Below are positions 63,168 through 64,000 of a stretch of DNA of 64,000 bases, piece after piece. Every line of letters starts with the position of its first letter. The stretch's first letter is position 1. Both the position numbers and the translations under genes were made by a program. The notes beneath the pieces were generated by a model that searched no databases, had not been told where the DNA came from, and saw nothing but the letters and a program-made list of their open reading frames with translations. The DNA is from Flavobacteriales bacterium (GTDB lineage Bacteria > Bacteroidota > Bacteroidia > Flavobacteriales_F > PHOS-HE28): the NCBI GenBank assembly GCA_016788205.1, contig JAEUTA010000023.1, forward strand, positions 62,001-126,000. Reading direction: 5' to 3'.

Positions 63168-63931
63168 GCCTGACCTTGGGGAATGAACGGATAAACGATG
63201 TGCTCCAGATACAGGCCACGCGCCGAGGCGCTCTTTCCAGCTGAGCTCCGGTCTCTGGCGTCGATCACCTTGCGCATATCATCTGGCGGTGCCTGTCCCT
63301 TGCCGATGCGGATGCACGTGCCCACGATGGCCCGTACCATGTTGCGCAGGAAACGATCGGCGTGGATGCGGAAGCGATAACCGTTCGGTTCTTCGACCCA
63401 ATGGGCAAGGCGCACATCGCACAACATGGTCTTCGCATCGCTACCGGCCTTGCAGAAACTGGTGAAATCCTGTCGCCCTATCAGGTGTTCGCAGGCCGCG
63501 TTCATGGCGGACACGTCCAGCGCGGGATGCAGCACATGCGCACGATCGGCCATGAAAGCATCCTTGCGGCGCAGGATCAAGTAGGTGTAGCCGCGCTCCG
63601 TGGCACTGAAACGGGCGTGGGCATCATCACCCACGGGGATCACCCGCTTGATGGCGATGCTATCTGGCAACATGCTGTTCAGGCTGTAAACCAATCGTTC
63701 GTCGATCGGCCTGTCCGAAGGTGCATCGAAGTGGAGATAGTAGTCCGTGGCGTGCACACCCGTATCCGTTCTACCGCAGCCTACGACGAAGAGGTCAGGG
63801 GCATGCAGGGCGATGCGCAAGGCACGCTCCACCTCTTCCTGCACGCTAGGAGCGGCCGGTTGGCGTTGCCAGCCCCGGTAGGGCGTGCCATTGAAGGCAA
63901 GTTGAAGGAAGAAGCGCGGCAGGATCTCCAT
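63164..63931 (-). CDS. truA: tRNA pseudouridine synthase A
   Basis: It converts U38-40 in tRNA anticodon arms to pseudouridine. The start at 63931 (MEILPRFFLQLAFNGTPYRGWQRQP) gives 255 residues, normal for TruA. The catalytic Asp lies in the GCGRTDTGVHATDYY motif at about 52-66. LNSMLPDSIAIKRV, DFTSFCKAGSDAKT and FLRNMVRAIVGTCIRIGKG are the other TruA segments. It overlaps the ABC exporter by 4 bp. A clear -7 box (TACCTTTG, 63954-63947) lies 15 nt upstream. Confidence 0.95.
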   Translation of the reverse strand: MEILPRFFLQLAFNGTPYRGWQRQPAAPSVQEEVERALRIALHAPDLFVVGCGRTDTGVHATDYYLHFDAPSDRPIDERLVYSLNSMLPDSIAIKRVIPVGDDAHARFSATERGYTYLILRRKDAFMADRAHVLHPALDVSAMNAACEHLIGRQDFTSFCKAGSDAKTMLCDVRLAHWVEEPNGYRFRIHADRFLRNMVRAIVGTCIRIGKGQAPPDDMRKVIDARDRSSAGKSASARGLYLEHIVYPFIPQGQA

Positions 63932-63946
63932 GCGCGGAAGGGGGCG

Positions 63947-63954
63947 CAAAGGTA
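63947..63954 (-). promoter_or_regulatory. -7 element of truA
   Basis: TACCTTTG on the minus strand matches TAnnTTTG, 15 nt from the truA ATG. A TTG (63972-63970) lies 15 nt further upstream, a slightly short spacer. Confidence 0.5.
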
Positions 63955-63968
63955 CCGGGACAGAATCG

Positions 63969-64000
63969 TCAATAGCTGAAATTCAACGTCACGCCACCCT
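63969..64000 (-). CDS. C-terminal end of a further minus-strand gene, probably an outer-membrane protein
   Basis: Reading from the right edge on the minus strand, the frame ends GGVTLNFSY before the stop at 63971-63969. This alternating pattern with a final aromatic residue is typical of an outer-membrane beta-barrel end. Only about 9 codons are visible, so the identity is unknown. Confidence 0.35.
   Translation of the reverse strand, partial: GGVTLNFSY

Overview
The window is chromosomal DNA of a Gram-negative Bacteroidota bacterium, most likely a GC-rich member of the Flavobacteriales or a close relative. Support comes from type IX secretion (T9SS) cargo with both kinds of C-terminal sorting domain, a DUF5103/T9SS plug lipoprotein, bacillithiol synthesis (BshA), a fused alpha/beta 2-oxoacid dehydrogenase E1, and many start codons preceded at short distance by the Bacteroidota -7 promoter element TAnnTTTG or close variants (TTCG, TTTCG). 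Ribosome binding sites are not prominent. I see no rRNA, CRISPR array, prophage or insertion sequence.

Layout. 1-5.5 kb: housekeeping genes (rlmD, cut by the window start; a TPMT-type methyltransferase fused to a Rof-like domain; a PyrR-type phosphoribosyltransferase; aroK). 5.5-6.5 kb: tRNA-Lys(UUU) followed by tandem repeats that copy its 3' end, then tRNA-Leu(GAG). 6.5-15.5 kb: CoA-transferase, bshA, a membrane-tethered ferredoxin, the T9SS plug protein and T9SS cargo. 15.7-26.9 kb: apaG, a SulP transporter with beta-carbonic anhydrase, pruA behind a striking promoter palindrome, a SpoIIE phosphatase, a DUF349 protein, a CotH-like protein and mscL. 26.9-31.4 kb, minus strand: an iron/heme-type ABC importer downstream of a tightly overlapping four-gene unit (Lgt paralogue, MJ0619/Tes-type radical SAM enzyme, two tiny membrane proteins). 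31.5-41 kb: an outer-membrane protein, SUI1, an Rrf2 regulator with 1-Cys peroxiredoxin, secreted proteins and the E1 enzyme. 41.2-48.4 kb: a translationally coupled envelope-glycan unit (GtrB-like GT2, methyltransferase, GT-C enzyme, LtaS-like phosphoglycerol transferase, DAG kinase). 48.4-64 kb: cupin, M1 peptidase, T9SS cargo, M15 peptidase, an unusual nth, an LpxL-like acyltransferase with desaturase, an ECF sigma factor, uvrA, an MsbA-like exporter, truA and the tail of one more gene.

The genes work together mainly on the cell envelope: lipid modification (Lgt paralogue with Tes-like radical SAM enzyme; LpxL with desaturase), surface glycan and glycerophosphate chemistry with diacylglycerol recycling, and T9SS secretion. 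The best candidate for an undescribed system is the four-gene Lgt-paralogue/radical SAM unit at 28745-31440. The tRNA-Lys 3'-end repeats, the TPMT-Rof fusion, the LtaS-DAG kinase pair and the pruA palindrome also deserve a second look.
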